A stretch of 64,000 nucleotides of DNA, taken from positions 3,844,001 to 3,908,000 of the forward strand of contig NZ_LT593974.1 of assembly GCF_900086985.1 (NCBI RefSeq). The letters run 5' to 3'. The position numbers were made by a program, and so were the translations under genes. Below are positions 1-9,392 of this stretch, piece by piece (positions within the stretch are counted from its first letter, which is position 1; every line of letters begins with the position of its first letter). The stretch comes from Halomonas sp. HL-93. Lineage in GTDB: Bacteria > Pseudomonadota > Gammaproteobacteria > Pseudomonadales > Halomonadaceae. The notes under the pieces are model-generated. The model made no database searches. It worked only from the letters and a program-made list of their open reading frames with translations, and had not been told where the DNA came from.

Positions 1-103
1 CCAACAACAGTGCGGAAACCTTGCGCATAAAGCCCTTGGGGTAGTCCTTAGGATAATCACCGTCGGTGGTAAATGCCCGCAGGGGGCTAAGATAGCCGTT
101 CAT
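1..103 (-). CDS. Possible 5' end of a divergent gene, product not recognised
   Basis: An open minus-strand frame begins with ATG at 103 and runs without a stop to the window edge, giving about 34 residues (MNGYLSPLRAF...). It would be divergent from uvrA. No good ribosome-binding site lies before this ATG. A second in-frame ATG at 28 has AAGGG just upstream and may be the true start (MRKVSALLL..., which could begin a signal peptide or membrane segment). The fragment is too short to assign a family. It could also be chance coding. Confidence 0.3.
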   Translation of the reverse strand, partial: MNGYLSPLRAFTTDGDYPKDYPKGFMRKVSALLL

Positions 104-161
104 TCTAGCGTGTTGGGAGATCAGGCGAAACGTCCACACACCCTAGACTCGCGAAACCGCT

Positions 162-191
162 TTGCCGGGAGGGGGCCGAGAAACGTATAAT
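162..191 (+). promoter_or_regulatory. Putative sigma-70 promoter of uvrA
   Basis: TTGCCG (162-167) and a perfect TATAAT (186-191) are separated by 18 bp, placing transcription start near 198, about 24 bases before the uvrA start codon. The -10 is consensus and the -35 matches four of six positions. I see no LexA-type CTG-N10-CAG operator here, so SOS control is not supported by the sequence. Confidence 0.5.
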
Positions 192-221
192 CACGCTTTT
201 GCCGCGCGATTCGAGGTGTTG

Positions 222-3065
222 ATGGACAGCATTCTGGTCAGGGGTGCACGCACCCACAACCTCAAGCAGATCGATGTGGAACTGCCCCGCGATAAGCTGA
301 TTGTGATTACCGGGCTTTCGGGGTCAGGTAAATCATCGTTGGCGTTTGACACCCTGTATGCCGAAGGACAGCGCCGCTATGTGGAGTCGCTCTCTACCTA
401 TGCACGCCAGTTCCTGTCAATGATGGAGAAGCCCGATGTGGATCACATTGAGGGGCTGTCACCGGCGATTTCCATTGAGCAAAAATCCACCTCGCATAAC
501 CCGCGCTCGACGGTCGGCACGATTACCGAAATTTACGATTACCTACGCCTGCTGTTTGCCCGTGCGGGCACGCCGCGCTGCCCCGAACACGGCGAAGACC
601 TCGAAGCCCAAACCATCTCGCAGATGGTTGATCAGGTGATGAACCTGACCGAAGGCACCAAACTGATGCTGTTGGCCCCGGTGGTCAAAGGCCGCAAAGG
701 CGAGCACCTACAGTTATTGGCGGAACTGCGTTCTCAAGGGTTCGTGCGCGCTTTGATCGACGGTCAGGTGCTTGAGCTGGACGATATCGCCCCGCTGGAC
801 AAGCGCAAAAAGCACGACATTAGCGTGGTAGTTGACCGTTTCAAGGTCCGCGACGACCTCGCCCAGCGGCTGGCCGAGTCATTCGAAACGGCGCTCAACC
901 TAACTGACGGCACCGCCATGATCCACTTCATGGACGGCGAACAGGAGGACTTGGCTTTTTCGTCACGCTTTGCCTGTCCGGTGTGCGGTTACTCGCTGGC
1001 TGAGCTTGAGCCTCGTATGTTCTCGTTCAATAACCCGGCGGGTGCCTGTCCCACCTGCGATGGTCTGGGCGTACAGCAGTACTTCGACCCTGCCAAGCTG
1101 ATCAGCCATCCGGAGCTATCGCTTGCCGAAGGCGTTATTAAAGGCTGGGACCGGCGCAATATTTACTATTTCACCCAGCTTCAGGCGCTTGCCAAACACT
1201 ATCGTTTTGAGCTGGAAACGCCCTGGAATGAGCTTGCCCGTCACGAGCAGGAGATTATTCTCAACGGCAGCGGCGACGAGACCATCCCATTTGTCTACGT
1301 CGGTGACCGCGGTCGTAAGGTGACCCGTGAGCATGCCTTTGAAGGCGTGCTGCCCAATATGCAACGCCGCTATCGGGAAACCGAATCCAACATGGTCCGC
1401 GACGACCTGGCCAAATACATTGCCGTGCAGTCCTGCGCCACCTGCAGTGGCTCGCGGTTGCGCAAAGAATCGCGCCACGTTTACGTCGACGACCGTAACA
1501 TTGCCGATATGGTGCAGTTGCCGATTGGCGACGCATGGCACTACTTTGCCGACCTTAGCCTACCAGGCCGCAAAGGCGAGATTGCCGATAAGATCGTCAA
1601 TGAAATCCACGCTCGCCTGGAGTTTCTGGTCAACGTCGGGCTGGACTACCTCAACCTGGAGCGCAGCGCCGACACCCTATCGGGCGGCGAGGCCCAGCGT
1701 ATCCGCCTGGCCAGCCAGATCGGCGCGGGTTTGGTCGGCGTGATGTACATCCTCGACGAACCGTCAATTGGCCTGCACCAGCGCGACAACGACCGCTTGC
1801 TGAAAACCCTTGAGCGGCTGCGCGACCTGGGCAATACCGTGATTGTGGTTGAACACGACGAAGAAGCCATCCGCGCGGCCGACCACGTGCTGGATATCGG
1901 CCCTGGTGCAGGCGTTCATGGCGGCGAGATTGTCGCCCAGGGCACGCCCCAGGACGTCATGGATAATCCCAACTCACTGACCGGCCAATACCTTTCCGGC
2001 ACCCGGGAAATTGCCGTGCCGCCCTACCGCATTCCCGGCAACCCGGAAAAACAGTTGGTGGTGCGCGGCGCGACTGGCAATAACCTGCAGGATGTGACGC
2101 TTTCTCTTCCGCTGGGGCTGTTTATCGCTATTACCGGCGTCTCCGGGTCGGGTAAATCGACATTGATCAACGGCACTTTGATGCCCATCGCCGCGCGTGA
2201 ACTGAACCGCGCCACCACACTCACCCCCGCGCCCTACCAAACCATCGAAGGGCTCGATCAGTTGGATAAAGTGATCGATATCGACCAAAGCCCGATTGGC
2301 CGTACGCCGCGCTCCAACCCGGCGACCTACACGGGTATTTTCACGCCCATCCGCGAGCTATTTGCCGGCACCCAGGAAGCCCGCTCACGGGGCTACAAGC
2401 CTGGCCGCTTCAGCTTTAACGTCAAGGGCGGGCGCTGCGAAGCCTGCCAGGGCGAGGGCATGATCAAGGTCGAGATGCACTTCCTGCCGGATATCTATGT
2501 GCCCTGCGATGTGTGTAAGGGTAAGCGCTACAACCGCGAAACCTTGGATATCCATTACAAGGGCAAAACCATCGACGAAGTGTTGGCCATGACGGTGGAA
2601 GACGCGCTGGAATTCTTCAGTCCGGTACCCGCTATTGCCCGCCGCCTGCAGACGCTGCTCGATGTGGGGCTGTCCTACATTCGCCTTGGGCAAAGTGCCA
2701 CCACACTATCCGGTGGCGAAGCCCAGCGGGTCAAGCTGGCCCGCGAACTGGCCAAGCGCGATACCGGTAAAACACTGTATATCCTGGATGAACCAACCAC
2801 CGGCCTGCACTTTGAGGACATCCGCCAGTTGCTGACGGTGCTGCACCGTCTGCGCGATCACGGCAACACTATCGTTGTGATTGAGCACAACCTGGATGTG
2901 ATCAAAACCGCCGATTGGATTGTCGATCTCGGCCCAGAAGGTGGTTCCGGGGGCGGTCGAATCATCGCCGAAGGCACACCCGAGCAGATTGCCAAGCAGA
3001 AAGTCTCGCATACCGGGCGCTTTTTGGCCCCGCTGCTGGCGCGACACCAGCGCGCGTCCGCTTAA
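222..3065 (+). CDS. uvrA: Excinuclease ABC subunit UvrA
   Basis: UvrA is the DNA-damage recognition ATPase of nucleotide excision repair; it loads UvrB at lesions in the cytoplasm. The 947-aa product has two ABC modules. The first Walker A (GLSGSGKS) lies at residues 31-38 and the second (GVSGSGKS) near 640. Both LSGGEAQR signatures are present. The zinc-finger pairs CPVC...CPTC and CEAC...CDVC are intact. The start at 222 is preferred over an in-frame ATG 60 bases upstream because GAGG lies five bases before it and the product then begins [14 protein letters not shown], as in the family. Length fits the usual 940-950 aa. Nothing looks truncated. Confidence 0.97.
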   Translation: MDSILVRGARTHNLKQIDVELPRDKLIVITGLSGSGKSSLAFDTLYAEGQRRYVESLSTYARQFLSMMEKPDVDHIEGLSPAISIEQKSTSHNPRSTVGTITEIYDYLRLLFARAGTPRCPEHGEDLEAQTISQMVDQVMNLTEGTKLMLLAPVVKGRKGEHLQLLAELRSQGFVRALIDGQVLELDDIAPLDKRKKHDISVVVDRFKVRDDLAQRLAESFETALNLTDGTAMIHFMDGEQEDLAFSSRFACPVCGYSLAELEPRMFSFNNPAGACPTCDGLGVQQYFDPAKLISHPELSLAEGVIKGWDRRNIYYFTQLQALAKHYRFELETPWNELARHEQEIILNGSGDETIPFVYVGDRGRKVTREHAFEGVLPNMQRRYRETESNMVRDDLAKYIAVQSCATCSGSRLRKESRHVYVDDRNIADMVQLPIGDAWHYFADLSLPGRKGEIADKIVNEIHARLEFLVNVGLDYLNLERSADTLSGGEAQRIRLASQIGAGLVGVMYILDEPSIGLHQRDNDRLLKTLERLRDLGNTVIVVEHDEEAIRAADHVLDIGPGAGVHGGEIVAQGTPQDVMDNPNSLTGQYLSGTREIAVPPYRIPGNPEKQLVVRGATGNNLQDVTLSLPLGLFIAITGVSGSGKSTLINGTLMPIAARELNRATTLTPAPYQTIEGLDQLDKVIDIDQSPIGRTPRSNPATYTGIFTPIRELFAGTQEARSRGYKPGRFSFNVKGGRCEACQGEGMIKVEMHFLPDIYVPCDVCKGKRYNRETLDIHYKGKTIDEVLAMTVEDALEFFSPVPAIARRLQTLLDVGLSYIRLGQSATTLSGGEAQRVKLARELAKRDTGKTLYILDEPTTGLHFEDIRQLLTVLHRLRDHGNTIVVIEHNLDVIKTADWIVDLGPEGGSGGGRIIAEGTPEQIAKQKVSHTGRFLAPLLARHQRASA

Positions 3066-3237
3066 CGCTGCTATCGCCGCAGACAGGCGTTTGTTGGCAA
3101 TAACATGAGCGCTGATGTACTCCCCTGTGGCGAGGCTAAGACCACATACGCGACGCATTCTTCATCTGCTTCGTTTATAGTAGTGGTCGACTGAATAATC
3201 GATTTTAAGCGCCAATAATTTTTAGAGGTCATCAGCC

Positions 3238-3981
3238 GTGGGCCAAGAAAAAAGCTGCATTATTAAGCATTTCAGCCACTACTGCTCGCTTACTGAAGAA
3301 GAAAAACAGCTCCTTACTTCACTGGAGGAGAGCCCCACTGATATTAAAGCAGGCACACTACTCTGGGAGATGGGCGACGCGGCAAATGAGTTCTGCACGC
3401 TGAAAAGCGGCTGGGCCTATTCGTATCGTCACCTGGAAAATGGTGATCGACAGATTTTGGAAGTGTTTTTGCCGGGGGACATCATTGGCCTACGCGAGTT
3501 TGCCTTTGCCCAGCGCCTTGAGAACGTGCGCATGATCAACGATGGGGTTATCTGCCACTTTCCCCACCGCCGCATGCTGGAGCTATTCCGCCAGTCGCTA
3601 CCACTCACCTCGGTGATGTTCGCCATTGGCAGCCGTCAACAAGCCCTATTGACCGAACGACTAGTCAACATTGCCCGGCGCAGCGCACGCCAAAAAATGG
3701 CTCACTTCCTTCATGAAATGTATTTACGGTTGCGCCAAACCAACGACGATATCAGCGGCCACTTTCGTTTACCGCTTTCCCAGGAGCAACTGGCTGATAT
3801 TTTGGGCTTAAGCCCGGTGCATGTCAGTCGGACATTCAGCGCTCTCAGCGAGGACGGCTTGGTGTTCCGTGACCGCCACAACGTCACCATCCCCGACCTG
3901 GATGCACTCTCAGTAGAAGGCGAGTTTGACGATGCCTACCTGACCGATAACGTCCGCCCTCTGTTTGACGCTACGGCGTAG
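3238..3981 (+). CDS. Crp/Fnr-family transcriptional regulator
   Basis: A 247-aa protein with an N-terminal cyclic-nucleotide-binding-like beta-roll (about residues 20-140), a dimerisation helix and a C-terminal winged helix (SQEQLADILGLSPVHVSRTF, about 180-200), the layout of Crp/Fnr regulators. The start is GTG, preceded by AGAGG at good spacing. The cysteines near the N-terminus (C7, C16) do not form the closely spaced cluster that holds the oxygen-sensing iron-sulfur centre in FNR/ANR, so redox sensing by that route is unlikely. The effector is unknown. It is transcribed alone and ends at a strong bidirectional terminator facing nrdJb. Confidence 0.85.
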   Translation: MGQEKSCIIKHFSHYCSLTEEEKQLLTSLEESPTDIKAGTLLWEMGDAANEFCTLKSGWAYSYRHLENGDRQILEVFLPGDIIGLREFAFAQRLENVRMINDGVICHFPHRRMLELFRQSLPLTSVMFAIGSRQQALLTERLVNIARRSARQKMAHFLHEMYLRLRQTNDDISGHFRLPLSQEQLADILGLSPVHVSRTFSALSEDGLVFRDRHNVTIPDLDALSVEGEFDDAYLTDNVRPLFDATA

Positions 3982-3995
3982 TCGCCACGCATAAC

Positions 3996-4028
3996 AACGC
4001 CGCGAGCTTATTTAACTCGCGGCGTTTT
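3996..4028. terminator. Bidirectional intrinsic terminator between the Crp/Fnr gene and nrdJb
   Basis: A perfect 9-bp GC-rich stem (CGCCGCGAG / CTCGCGGCG) with a 9-base loop is flanked by AA on the left and TTTT on the right; AA/TT extend the pairing. It sits between two convergent genes, so it probably serves both. Confidence 0.85.
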
Positions 4029-4057
4029 AGTTGTCACTTGGCGATCATCTCAGCGGC

Positions 4058-4840
4058 TCAGCCGCACTTCGACCAGCCACACCCGGCGTAGCAGGTGGGG
4101 CAGCCATCCATCATGATCAACTCGCCACGGCACTCCGGGCAGTGGCCCACGGTGGCCGGTCCGCTGCCTTTGGTGTTGGTCGAAGCGTTACCTTTGCCGA
4201 TAGGTTCTACGGCGCTGCTTGCGGCCTCTTCAGGGGCCTCATCGACAGGCGGCTGCCAAGCGTGCCCGTGCTGCATGCGGTGGGCGTAACGTTCCACTAA
4301 ATTTTCCACCGGCACCTGGTTGCCGTCCTGGTCCAAAAAGCCACGGCGATACAGAATTTGCTGAATCGACCAGGCAATCGCGGCCACTTCAGAATCATGG
4401 AACATGGGTTTGTTCCAGCGGTTCATGCCGCAACGCACCAAGCCCTTATCCCAGGCCACCTTGCGCAAGTCCGCCACTGCCTGGGTGACATAGCCACCGC
4501 GCGCCGCCAGCGACAGGCTTCGCATGGTGGCCGTGATCCACTGGTGCTCGCTTGAGAGCTGGCCGGAAGGGAAGAAAAACTCTACCGGGCGCTCAATGAC
4601 CACGCGTTTGCCGCCGACCACGCCTTCCACCGGCATGAAAGACACCAGCAAATAGACTTTTTTGCGGCCTTCCGCGCCCACGTAGGAAATCTTTTCTGAG
4701 ACGGCTTCCAGCGTGCCTTCCGGACGCGATGGAATACGCACCGTCAGCGGGTCTTCTTCAGGCAGTTCGCGGACAGGCACCGCCTGCTCTTGCTGTTTGA
4801 TGCGGTACCCGACGATTTTTGAGGTAATTTCAACAGTCAT
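4058..4840 (-). CDS. nrdJb: Class II ribonucleotide reductase, NrdJb part (TSCPD domain)
   Basis: This 260-aa protein matches the second half of the split adenosylcobalamin-dependent ribonucleotide reductase known from Pseudomonas (NrdJa plus NrdJb). It carries a TSCPD-type region and a cysteine-rich C-terminus (CPEC...CPTCYAGCGWSKC), fitting the mobile cysteines that re-reduce the catalytic site. The ATG at 4840 is chosen because GGAG lies just upstream; the longer frame starts at TTG. It follows nrdJa by 59 bases on the same strand and is presumably co-transcribed. Recognition is by motif and context. Confidence 0.85.
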   Translation of the reverse strand: MTVEITSKIVGYRIKQQEQAVPVRELPEEDPLTVRIPSRPEGTLEAVSEKISYVGAEGRKKVYLLVSFMPVEGVVGGKRVVIERPVEFFFPSGQLSSEHQWITATMRSLSLAARGGYVTQAVADLRKVAWDKGLVRCGMNRWNKPMFHDSEVAAIAWSIQQILYRRGFLDQDGNQVPVENLVERYAHRMQHGHAWQPPVDEAPEEAASSAVEPIGKGNASTNTKGSGPATVGHCPECRGELIMMDGCPTCYAGCGWSKCG

Positions 4841-4899
4841 AACGGTCTCCAATTAGCAAAGGTGTGCGGGCGTTGTGCGTGATGAGGCTTGGTCCTGCA

Positions 4900-7011
4900 T
4901 CACCATTTGCCGTAGGTGCCTTCTTTTAAGCCATCAAACAGGTTGGCGGCGTTATGCTCCTCGCCGTCGTATACCACTTTCTCATCGCCGGTCAACTCGA
5001 GGGTTTCGCCGTTCTCAAGCTCAAACACATAGGTGGTATTTTTCAGGTCATCCTCGCGCACCAGTACGCCCTGGAAGGCTTCTGGATTAAAGCGGAAGGT
5101 GGTGCAGCCTTTCAGACGGCTTTCATAAGCTTGCAGATACAAGTCCTGGAAGTTTTCAAACGGAAATTCGGTGGGCACATTGACCGTTTTGGAGATCGCC
5201 GAATCAATCCATTGCTGTGCCGCCGCCTGTACCGCGACGTGCTGTTCAGGGCTCACCGCGTCGGCGGTGATGAAGTAATCGGGCAGGTCACTGTCAACTG
5301 CATCGGCGGCAATAAAGTGACGATAAGCCGCTAACTCGAAAGAAACTACCTCGACCTGCTCTTTGGTTTTCTTGCCCGACTGGATAATATTGCGGAAATA
5401 GCGGTGCGAGAACGACGGCTCGATGCCGTTAGATGCGTTATTGCCCATCGACAGCGAAATCGTACCGGTCGGCGCGATCGAGCTATGGTGGGTAAAGCGT
5501 GCGCCGTGCTCGGCAAGCTGGGCTACCAGTTCGGGCTCCAGCTCGGCCACTTTGGCCATGTACTGGCTATAGCGGGCGTGGAGAATACGCCCCGGCACCT
5601 TGTCGCCCACTTCGTAGCCGTCTTTGGCAAGCTGCGGCCGCTCGCGCATCATCTTCGGCGTGATAACGTGCTCTTCAGCAAGCACCGGGGCCATACCTTT
5701 CTCTTGGGAAAGTTCCAGCGCTTGCTTCCAGCCCTCAAGCGCCAAATGGCGGCTGACTTCTTCGGTAAACGCCAGCGATGCTTGCGAACCGTAGGGGATC
5801 TTGAGCATGGTTAGCGTCGAGCCCAGGCCCAAAAATCCCATGCCATGGCGGCGTTTGGCCTCAATTTCACGCTGCTGCTGGGGCAGCGGCAAACCAGCAA
5901 TTTCGACCACGTTGTCGAGCATGCGGGTGAAAATGGCCACCACCTGGCGGTAGCGGTCCCAGTCAAACCGGGGCTTGTCACTGAACGGCTCAATGACGAA
6001 CTTGGTCAGATTGACCGAGCCCAGCAAACACGCGCCTTCCGGCGGCAGCGGCTGCTCCCCGCAAGGGTTGGTGGCACGGATATCTTCGCAGAACCAGTTG
6101 TTGTTCATGCGGTTTACTTGGTCGATCAGGATGAACCCTGGCTCGGCGTAGTCGTAGGTCGAGGACATGATGGTGTCCCACAGCTCCCGCGCCTTGATCA
6201 CTTCGACAATTCGGCAGGCCACGCGGCCTTCATCGTCAACCGTGTAGCCTTCCTCGACCACTGGCCAGTCACGGTAGATGATGTCCTCGGCGCTGACGTC
6301 GTCTTTTTCACCGGGGTGCAGCGGGAAGGCGAGCGGCCAGTCGGCGTTGCGCTTCACGGCCTCCATGAACTCATCGGTGATCAACAGACTGAGGTTGAAC
6401 TGACGCAGGCGCCCGGCTTCGCGCTTGGCCTGGATAAATTCACGCACGTCGGGGTGGCCGACATCGAAGGTGCCCATCTGCGCACCGCGACGGCCGCCGG
6501 CGGAGGCCACGGTGAAACACATCTTGTCGTAGATATCCATAAACGCCAGCGGGCCGTTGGTGCCCGCGCCAGCGCCAAACACAAACGCCCCTTTGTGCCG
6601 CAGCGTCGAGAAGTCGTAGCCGATGCCCGCGCCAGACTTGAGCGTCATGCCCGCGTCCACTACGGAATCCAGAATATCGCGCATTGAATCGCGAATGGTG
6701 CGCGACACCGTGCAGTTAATCAGGCTCACCGCTGGCTTATAGGCTTCAGCGCCGGCATTTGAGAGGATTCGCCCGGCGGGAATCGCGCCGTGTTCCAACG
6801 CCCAGCGAAATTTGGGCAGCCACTCATCGGCTTTATCGCCTTCCACCTCCGCCAGGGCTTTCGCCACCCGCTCGAAGGTTGCGCCCAGGTCCTGATCCAC
6901 CGGCTGACTATGACGATCTTTGAGACGATATTTAGCGTCCCAAATTTCTCGCGACGGCTCCTGCAGTGGGACATCGTTCGAAGTGTTCATAGCCTGGGTA
7001 GCAGTACTCAT
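4900..7011 (-). CDS. nrdJa: Adenosylcobalamin-dependent (class II) ribonucleotide reductase, NrdJa part
   Basis: The 703-aa catalytic part of class II ribonucleotide reductase converts ribonucleotides to deoxyribonucleotides using vitamin B12 coenzyme, independently of oxygen. The active-site loop NPCGEQPL (radical cysteine and glutamate) and the paired cysteine in SLINCTVS are visible. The ATG at 7011 is preceded by AAGGAG nine bases upstream; an in-frame GTG at 7029 overlaps that site and is less likely. The C-terminus is shorter than in one-piece NrdJ because the TSCPD/cysteine tail is encoded by the next gene. No cobalamin riboswitch is apparent upstream. Confidence 0.93.
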   Translation of the reverse strand: MSTATQAMNTSNDVPLQEPSREIWDAKYRLKDRHSQPVDQDLGATFERVAKALAEVEGDKADEWLPKFRWALEHGAIPAGRILSNAGAEAYKPAVSLINCTVSRTIRDSMRDILDSVVDAGMTLKSGAGIGYDFSTLRHKGAFVFGAGAGTNGPLAFMDIYDKMCFTVASAGGRRGAQMGTFDVGHPDVREFIQAKREAGRLRQFNLSLLITDEFMEAVKRNADWPLAFPLHPGEKDDVSAEDIIYRDWPVVEEGYTVDDEGRVACRIVEVIKARELWDTIMSSTYDYAEPGFILIDQVNRMNNNWFCEDIRATNPCGEQPLPPEGACLLGSVNLTKFVIEPFSDKPRFDWDRYRQVVAIFTRMLDNVVEIAGLPLPQQQREIEAKRRHGMGFLGLGSTLTMLKIPYGSQASLAFTEEVSRHLALEGWKQALELSQEKGMAPVLAEEHVITPKMMRERPQLAKDGYEVGDKVPGRILHARYSQYMAKVAELEPELVAQLAEHGARFTHHSSIAPTGTISLSMGNNASNGIEPSFSHRYFRNIIQSGKKTKEQVEVVSFELAAYRHFIAADAVDSDLPDYFITADAVSPEQHVAVQAAAQQWIDSAISKTVNVPTEFPFENFQDLYLQAYESRLKGCTTFRFNPEAFQGVLVREDDLKNTTYVFELENGETLELTGDEKVVYDGEEHNAANLFDGLKEGTYGKW

Positions 7012-7101
7012 GTCGCAAAACTCCTTCACGGCGGTGGAAATGGCGCGTTAATCAGCACGATTATACGGGGCAATCAAATGAAGTATAGCCTTGACTTTGC
7101 A

Positions 7102-7142
7102 CTACATCGGCCGTTTTTTCACACTTTTTCTACCATATATAG
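7102..7142 (-). promoter_or_regulatory. Candidate NrdR-box pair upstream of nrdJa
   Basis: On the minus strand CTATATATGG (7142-7133) matches the NrdR-box core CWATATATWG at nine of ten positions. Exactly 31 bases away lies a weaker half-matching copy (GCCGATGTAG, 7111-7102). Paired boxes about three helical turns apart are the known NrdR operator layout. A perfect TATAAT occurs at 7065-7060 between the boxes and the start codon, without a clear -35. The first box is fairly convincing; the second is weak. Confidence 0.4.
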
Positions 7143-7203
7143 AAAAATCAGCGCGTTAGTCTTTTGCCCTTGGCCATCAGACGATAGGCTAAGGGTTTTC
7201 CAG

Positions 7204-7782
7204 ATGATGGGCCTGTTCATGCCGTTAATGTCCCGCTTTTATTCAGCACTTGCTTACCCCGCGCTTGGCGCGGCGTTGGTCTTATCGCTGCCATCGGCTT
7301 ATGCCGTATCGTTTAACGTCGAAGACGATCAAGCCCACGGTCACTGGCAGTCAATGTCATTGACCCTCGGTGAAGAGCGGCATTTTCGTGCGGTGGAGAC
7401 CCATAGCTACTCGGATGCCACCTTGAGCGTCAACGCCACCCAAGGCGTATGCGATTTGCCGTGGCTGGAAATGCGCGTTGAGCTGGACGCCGCCCAAGGA
7501 GAAAGCCGGGCGGACGATCTGGTACCCGCGCGATTACGCGTCGATGAGCGCGAACGACTCAACAGCGTTGCCGAATTTATTACCGAGCGCGCCGATAACG
7601 GCTTTTATGCCCACTTTTATTTAAACGATATCGACGCTTTAATCGCCGACATGAGCGACGGTGAGCGGATATTCCTGGGCTTTGATCAAGGCGATGAAGA
7701 GCCTTGGTATATGACGTTTAGCCTGGAGGGCGCAGGGGAAGCGCTGGCGCGCATGCAGGCCCTGTGTCAGCAGGCTTCGTAA
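7204..7782 (+). CDS. Exported protein of unknown function
   Basis: A 192-aa protein with a predicted Sec signal peptide: a short N-region, a hydrophobic stretch and SAYA as a likely cleavage site near residue 34. The mature part is acidic and has two cysteines (GVCDLPW and the C-terminal ALCQQAS) that could form a disulfide. I do not recognise a family. ATG 7204 is preferred because AAGGG lies eight bases upstream; in-frame ATGs follow at 7207, 7219 and 7228. It is convergent with motD, leaving a 17-base gap. A periplasmic location is inferred from the signal peptide only. Confidence 0.7.
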   Translation: MMGLFMPLMSRFYSALAYPALGAALVLSLPSAYAVSFNVEDDQAHGHWQSMSLTLGEERHFRAVETHSYSDATLSVNATQGVCDLPWLEMRVELDAAQGESRADDLVPARLRVDERERLNSVAEFITERADNGFYAHFYLNDIDALIADMSDGERIFLGFDQGDEEPWYMTFSLEGAGEALARMQALCQQAS

Positions 7783-7799
7783 GGGTTGTAAGAGGTTAT

Positions 7800-8480
7800 T
7801 TACTCGCGCGCTGACGGTTGCCTAAGCACAAGTTCAACCCGTCGATTAGCGGCTCGTCCCTGCGACGTGGCGTTGTTTTCTATCGGCTGGGTATCGGCAT
7901 AGCCAACGGCGCGCATGCGATCAACATTGAGCCCTTGGCTTTCTAAATGGCGAACCACCGCGATGGAACGAGCTGATGAGAGCTCCCAATTGGATGGGAA
8001 GCGCGAGGTCGCAATGGGCACATTGTCGGTATGTCCTTCGACGGATACCTGCCCTTCAAAGGCATTCAATACATCCACTAGGCTGGCAATGAGATCGCGG
8101 CCCTGACCGGTAAGCTGTGCCCGCCCGCTATCGAATAACAGCCTATCGTTGATGCGCAGCGTCACGCCTTCCTGGCCTTGGGATACGTCCACCCCGGGGA
8201 TACGAATGCCGTCGAAGCGAGGTTGCACGCCACTATGCCGCGGCTGGATACCGGCTGCCAAGGTGGCCAGGGGCAGGTCTTCGATAGCGCCGGGAGACAC
8301 CTCGGCGACACTGCCGGCGGCACCCTCATCGTTACCGCCCGGCGGGGCCAAAGACAGCAGCAATACGAACAGGGTAAGCAATAACGTCAGCACGTCCAGG
8401 TAGCTGGTTAGCCAACCATCATCCTCTCCACCCGTTAGCAGCGGCGCCTCTAAGGTCTGTCGCGTATCCCTGTCTAACAT
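7800..8480 (-). CDS. motD: Second flagellar stator, MotB/MotD-type subunit
   Basis: A 226-aa stator B-subunit. A single membrane helix (about 24-46) contains the proton/sodium-carrying aspartate D29 in SYLDVLTLLLTLF. The C-terminal OmpA-like peptidoglycan-binding domain (EGHTDNVP...NWELSSARS, from about residue 145) anchors it to the wall. It lies five bases after the motC-like gene on the same strand and forms a stator pair with it, additional to motAB at 25.8-27.7 kb. It is shorter than MotB. Whether it uses H+ or Na+ cannot be settled from sequence by eye. The name follows the Pseudomonas MotCD pair found in chemotaxis clusters. Confidence 0.88.
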   Translation of the reverse strand: MLDRDTRQTLEAPLLTGGEDDGWLTSYLDVLTLLLTLFVLLLSLAPPGGNDEGAAGSVAEVSPGAIEDLPLATLAAGIQPRHSGVQPRFDGIRIPGVDVSQGQEGVTLRINDRLLFDSGRAQLTGQGRDLIASLVDVLNAFEGQVSVEGHTDNVPIATSRFPSNWELSSARSIAVVRHLESQGLNVDRMRAVGYADTQPIENNATSQGRAANRRVELVLRQPSARE

Positions 8481-8485
8481 GGCCG

Positions 8486-9304
8486 CTACCCTTTGGCAGC
8501 AGCACTTGTGCGGGTGCGCGGCTTCTTAACGTCAGGTTCACGGATTTCGTCATGGTAATTAGCGATGAACGAATTGAGCGTTTCTTCGATAAAGGAAGGC
8601 AACCGGCGCTTGGTAATCAGTGAAATCCCTTCCAATACCATATTCATGGTAATCAGCCGTTCTTCGGTGCGCCGCTCCAACTTTACCGCGACAGGCTTGA
8701 ACACCAGATTGGCCAGCAAAATACCATAGAAGGTCGTCAGCAAGGCCACCGCCATACGCGGGCCAATGACGTCAAGATTGCCGGAATCCATGACTTCCAG
8801 CATATTGACCAGGCCTACTAGCGTGCCAATCATGCCAAACGCCGGTGCATAAGTGGCCATGGTTCGGAAAATTTGCGCTTCCGCATGCTCGCGCGCTTTT
8901 AGCCGCGCTATACGCCAGCGCAACATATCGAAGATTTCGTCTTCTTTGGTGTTGGCGATAACCAGTTGGATACCGGTACGTAAAAACGGGTTGCGGGTAT
9001 GTTCAAGCTCTCTCTCAACGGCGCGAACATCGCCCTTAAACCATAGCCGCGACATGGAAACCAGTTCGTTGATATCGTCACGCACATAGGTATTTTCGCG
9101 GCGAAAGACAAGCCCGACCAAACGCACCACACGGAGCACTTCTTTAAGTGGATAGCTGATAAAGGTGGCGGCAAGCGTACCGGTGACCACAATAGCGAGC
9201 CCCGGTAAATTGAAGAAGCTTTCCGGCGATTCAGCAGTAAAAAACAAGACGCTTACCAACAGCAGGATGCTGGCACATATACCTATCAGCGTCGATGGAT
9301 TCAT
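8486..9304 (-). CDS. motC: Second flagellar stator, MotA/MotC-type subunit
   Basis: A 272-aa inner-membrane stator A-subunit with the usual four membrane segments: two near the N-terminus (about 5-25 and 30-50) and two after the cytoplasmic loop (YAPAFGMIGTLVGLVNML and ALLTTFYGILLANLVF). The cytoplasmic region carries the charged stretch that contacts FliG. It is closer in length and loop layout to the PomA/MotC branch than to the 289-aa MotA encoded further along. It is probably co-transcribed with the downstream motD-like gene and lies 88 bases after fliA. Confidence 0.88.
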   Translation of the reverse strand: MNPSTLIGICASILLLVSVLFFTAESPESFFNLPGLAIVVTGTLAATFISYPLKEVLRVVRLVGLVFRRENTYVRDDINELVSMSRLWFKGDVRAVERELEHTRNPFLRTGIQLVIANTKEDEIFDMLRWRIARLKAREHAEAQIFRTMATYAPAFGMIGTLVGLVNMLEVMDSGNLDVIGPRMAVALLTTFYGILLANLVFKPVAVKLERRTEERLITMNMVLEGISLITKRRLPSFIEETLNSFIANYHDEIREPDVKKPRTRTSAAAKG

Positions 9305-9392
9305 GTCGTGCTCCTTAAAGCATTAAATACGGGACGCGTTAGCGCGGGGTGTTGAAACAGCAGCGCGTTCCCCGCCGTTTTTGCCGTCACGA

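Noticed and set aside
162..221. 20-residue N-terminal extension of UvrA
   Set aside because: It begins within the predicted -35 region, has no ribosome-binding site, and does not match the UvrA N-terminus; the ATG at 222 is better on all counts.
5845..6687. Long plus-strand frame (280 codons)
   Set aside because: It is the antisense shadow of nrdJa, whose motifs are unambiguous; no ribosome-binding site or family likeness.
7012..7203. Cobalamin riboswitch before nrdJa
   Set aside because: I looked for the conserved B12-box (GCCACTG-type) and associated stems and found none; the leader is too short.
9305..9392. Terminator or promoter between fliA and motC
   Set aside because: GC-rich repeats (GCGCG) allow several weak foldings, but there is no clean stem with a T run and no sigma-28 site.
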